Assembly: GCA_033439265.1 (NCBI GenBank)
Contig: JAVTVX010000001.1
Coordinates: forward strand, 19,920,608 to 19,984,607
DNA: 64,000 bases
Origin: Dillenia suffruticosa
Lineage: Eukaryota; Streptophyta; Magnoliopsida; Dilleniales; Dilleniaceae
Reading direction: 5' to 3'
A program made the translations under genes and the position numbers. This document shows, piece by piece, positions 63,600 through 64,000 of the stretch; position 1 is the first letter of the stretch; the number at the start of each line of letters is the position of its first letter. The notes beneath the pieces were generated by a model. That model was not told where the DNA came from. It saw only the letters and a program-made list of their open reading frames with translations, and did no database searches.

Positions 63600-64000
63600 G
63601 GTTTTGAGCTTGGAAAACTCGTTATTCTTTTCTCTTCGCTTGGTGATCTTTGATATATAGTGCATATATATAATTATGTATGTATTTTTTTAGCCATTTT
63701 AGGTGATCTTCATGAGATTGTAATATATGAGAAAGAAGATTTTTACTATTGTTAGCATTCTTTTTGGTATGATTATTGATCTGCTCAACCCCATGTTTTG
63801 CTGAAGTATGAATTTTTGTGAATGTCAATGCTGCAAATTCTTGTTTTTTTTTGCCCGTGTTTTGTTGCTTTCTAGGTGATCTTTCGTGAGAAGACAGAAC
63901 TTCGTTAATTTTCAAGTTCTCTGAAATATGATAGCATTTGATCTTCTTAATTTTCTTTGTTGGGGGGGGGGGGGGGGGAGATCAGCCTGGTTGTCTTGAT

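Larger units (their letters stand above)
44125..64000 (+). repeat. Direct segmental duplication, copy 2 (continues past the window)
   Basis: Near-identical to 14832-34706. By eye, exonic and SYD-intronic parts differ by only a few substitutions over several kb. The spacer 50.2-54.6 kb carries clearly more differences, plus length changes in homopolymers and the (TA)n tract. All gene features of copy 1 appear in the same order and orientation. Confidence 0.97.

Noticed and set aside
1-64000. CRISPR array, bacterial operon, viral insertion or toxin system
   Set aside because: Repeats present are microsatellites, SINEs, a MITE and one large duplication. No phage, viral or bacterial genes were seen, and all clear genes are plant nuclear genes with introns or plant signals.

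Overview
The window is nuclear DNA from a flowering plant, most likely a eudicot. The evidence is the intron-rich genes of plant-specific families (SPLAYED-type SWI/SNF ATPase, RUNKEL-type kinase, classical arabinogalactan protein, plant VAP27), AT-rich intergenic DNA, many CT/GA microsatellites, and tRNA-derived SINE and MITE remnants. There are no bacterial-type operons, no CRISPR array and no canonical tRNA or rRNA gene.

Layout. (1) 1-19305, minus strand: a SPLAYED (SYD) homologue. The start codon and 31 coding exons (about 1962 codons) are visible, and the gene runs off the left edge inside its C-terminal region. A 5' UTR exon lies near 20283-20440. (2) 20440-25480: AT-rich intergenic DNA with SINE remnants. 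(3) 25682 to about 33290, plus strand: an unprocessed, stop-riddled RUNKEL pseudogene. (4) 33885-34307, plus strand: a small classical AGP (AGP26-like). (5) 34310-39480: AT-rich intergenic DNA with SINE remnants. (6) 40026-43867, plus strand: a VAP27-type gene with ten in-frame exons but no visible membrane-anchor exon. (7) From 44125 to the window end the sequence is a near-identical second copy of 14832-34706, in the same orientation. It holds the 5' third of SYD (exons 1-5 only), the intergenic DNA, the RUNKEL pseudogene and the AGP.

The main structural point is this direct repeat with an offset of about 29.29 kb. Its left breakpoint joins an intron of the VAP27 gene to intron 5 of SYD. 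The simplest reading is a very recent tandem duplication of roughly 14832-44124. The main alternative is a haplotype duplication introduced by assembly. Under the tandem reading the left SYD and a VAP27 beyond the right edge are complete, while the VAP27 and SYD pieces meeting at 44124/44125 are convergent 3'-truncated by-products.

The genes do not form a pathway: nuclear chromatin remodelling (SYD), a cytokinesis-linked kinase relic (RUNKEL), a cell-surface proteoglycan (AGP) and an ER membrane-contact protein (VAP27). I found no convincing previously undescribed system. The notable items are the duplication and its chimaeric junction, the truncated SYD and VAP27 products it could make, a GC-AG intron, microsatellites placed at splice signals in SYD, repeated mini-exons in VAP27, and three SINE-like families.
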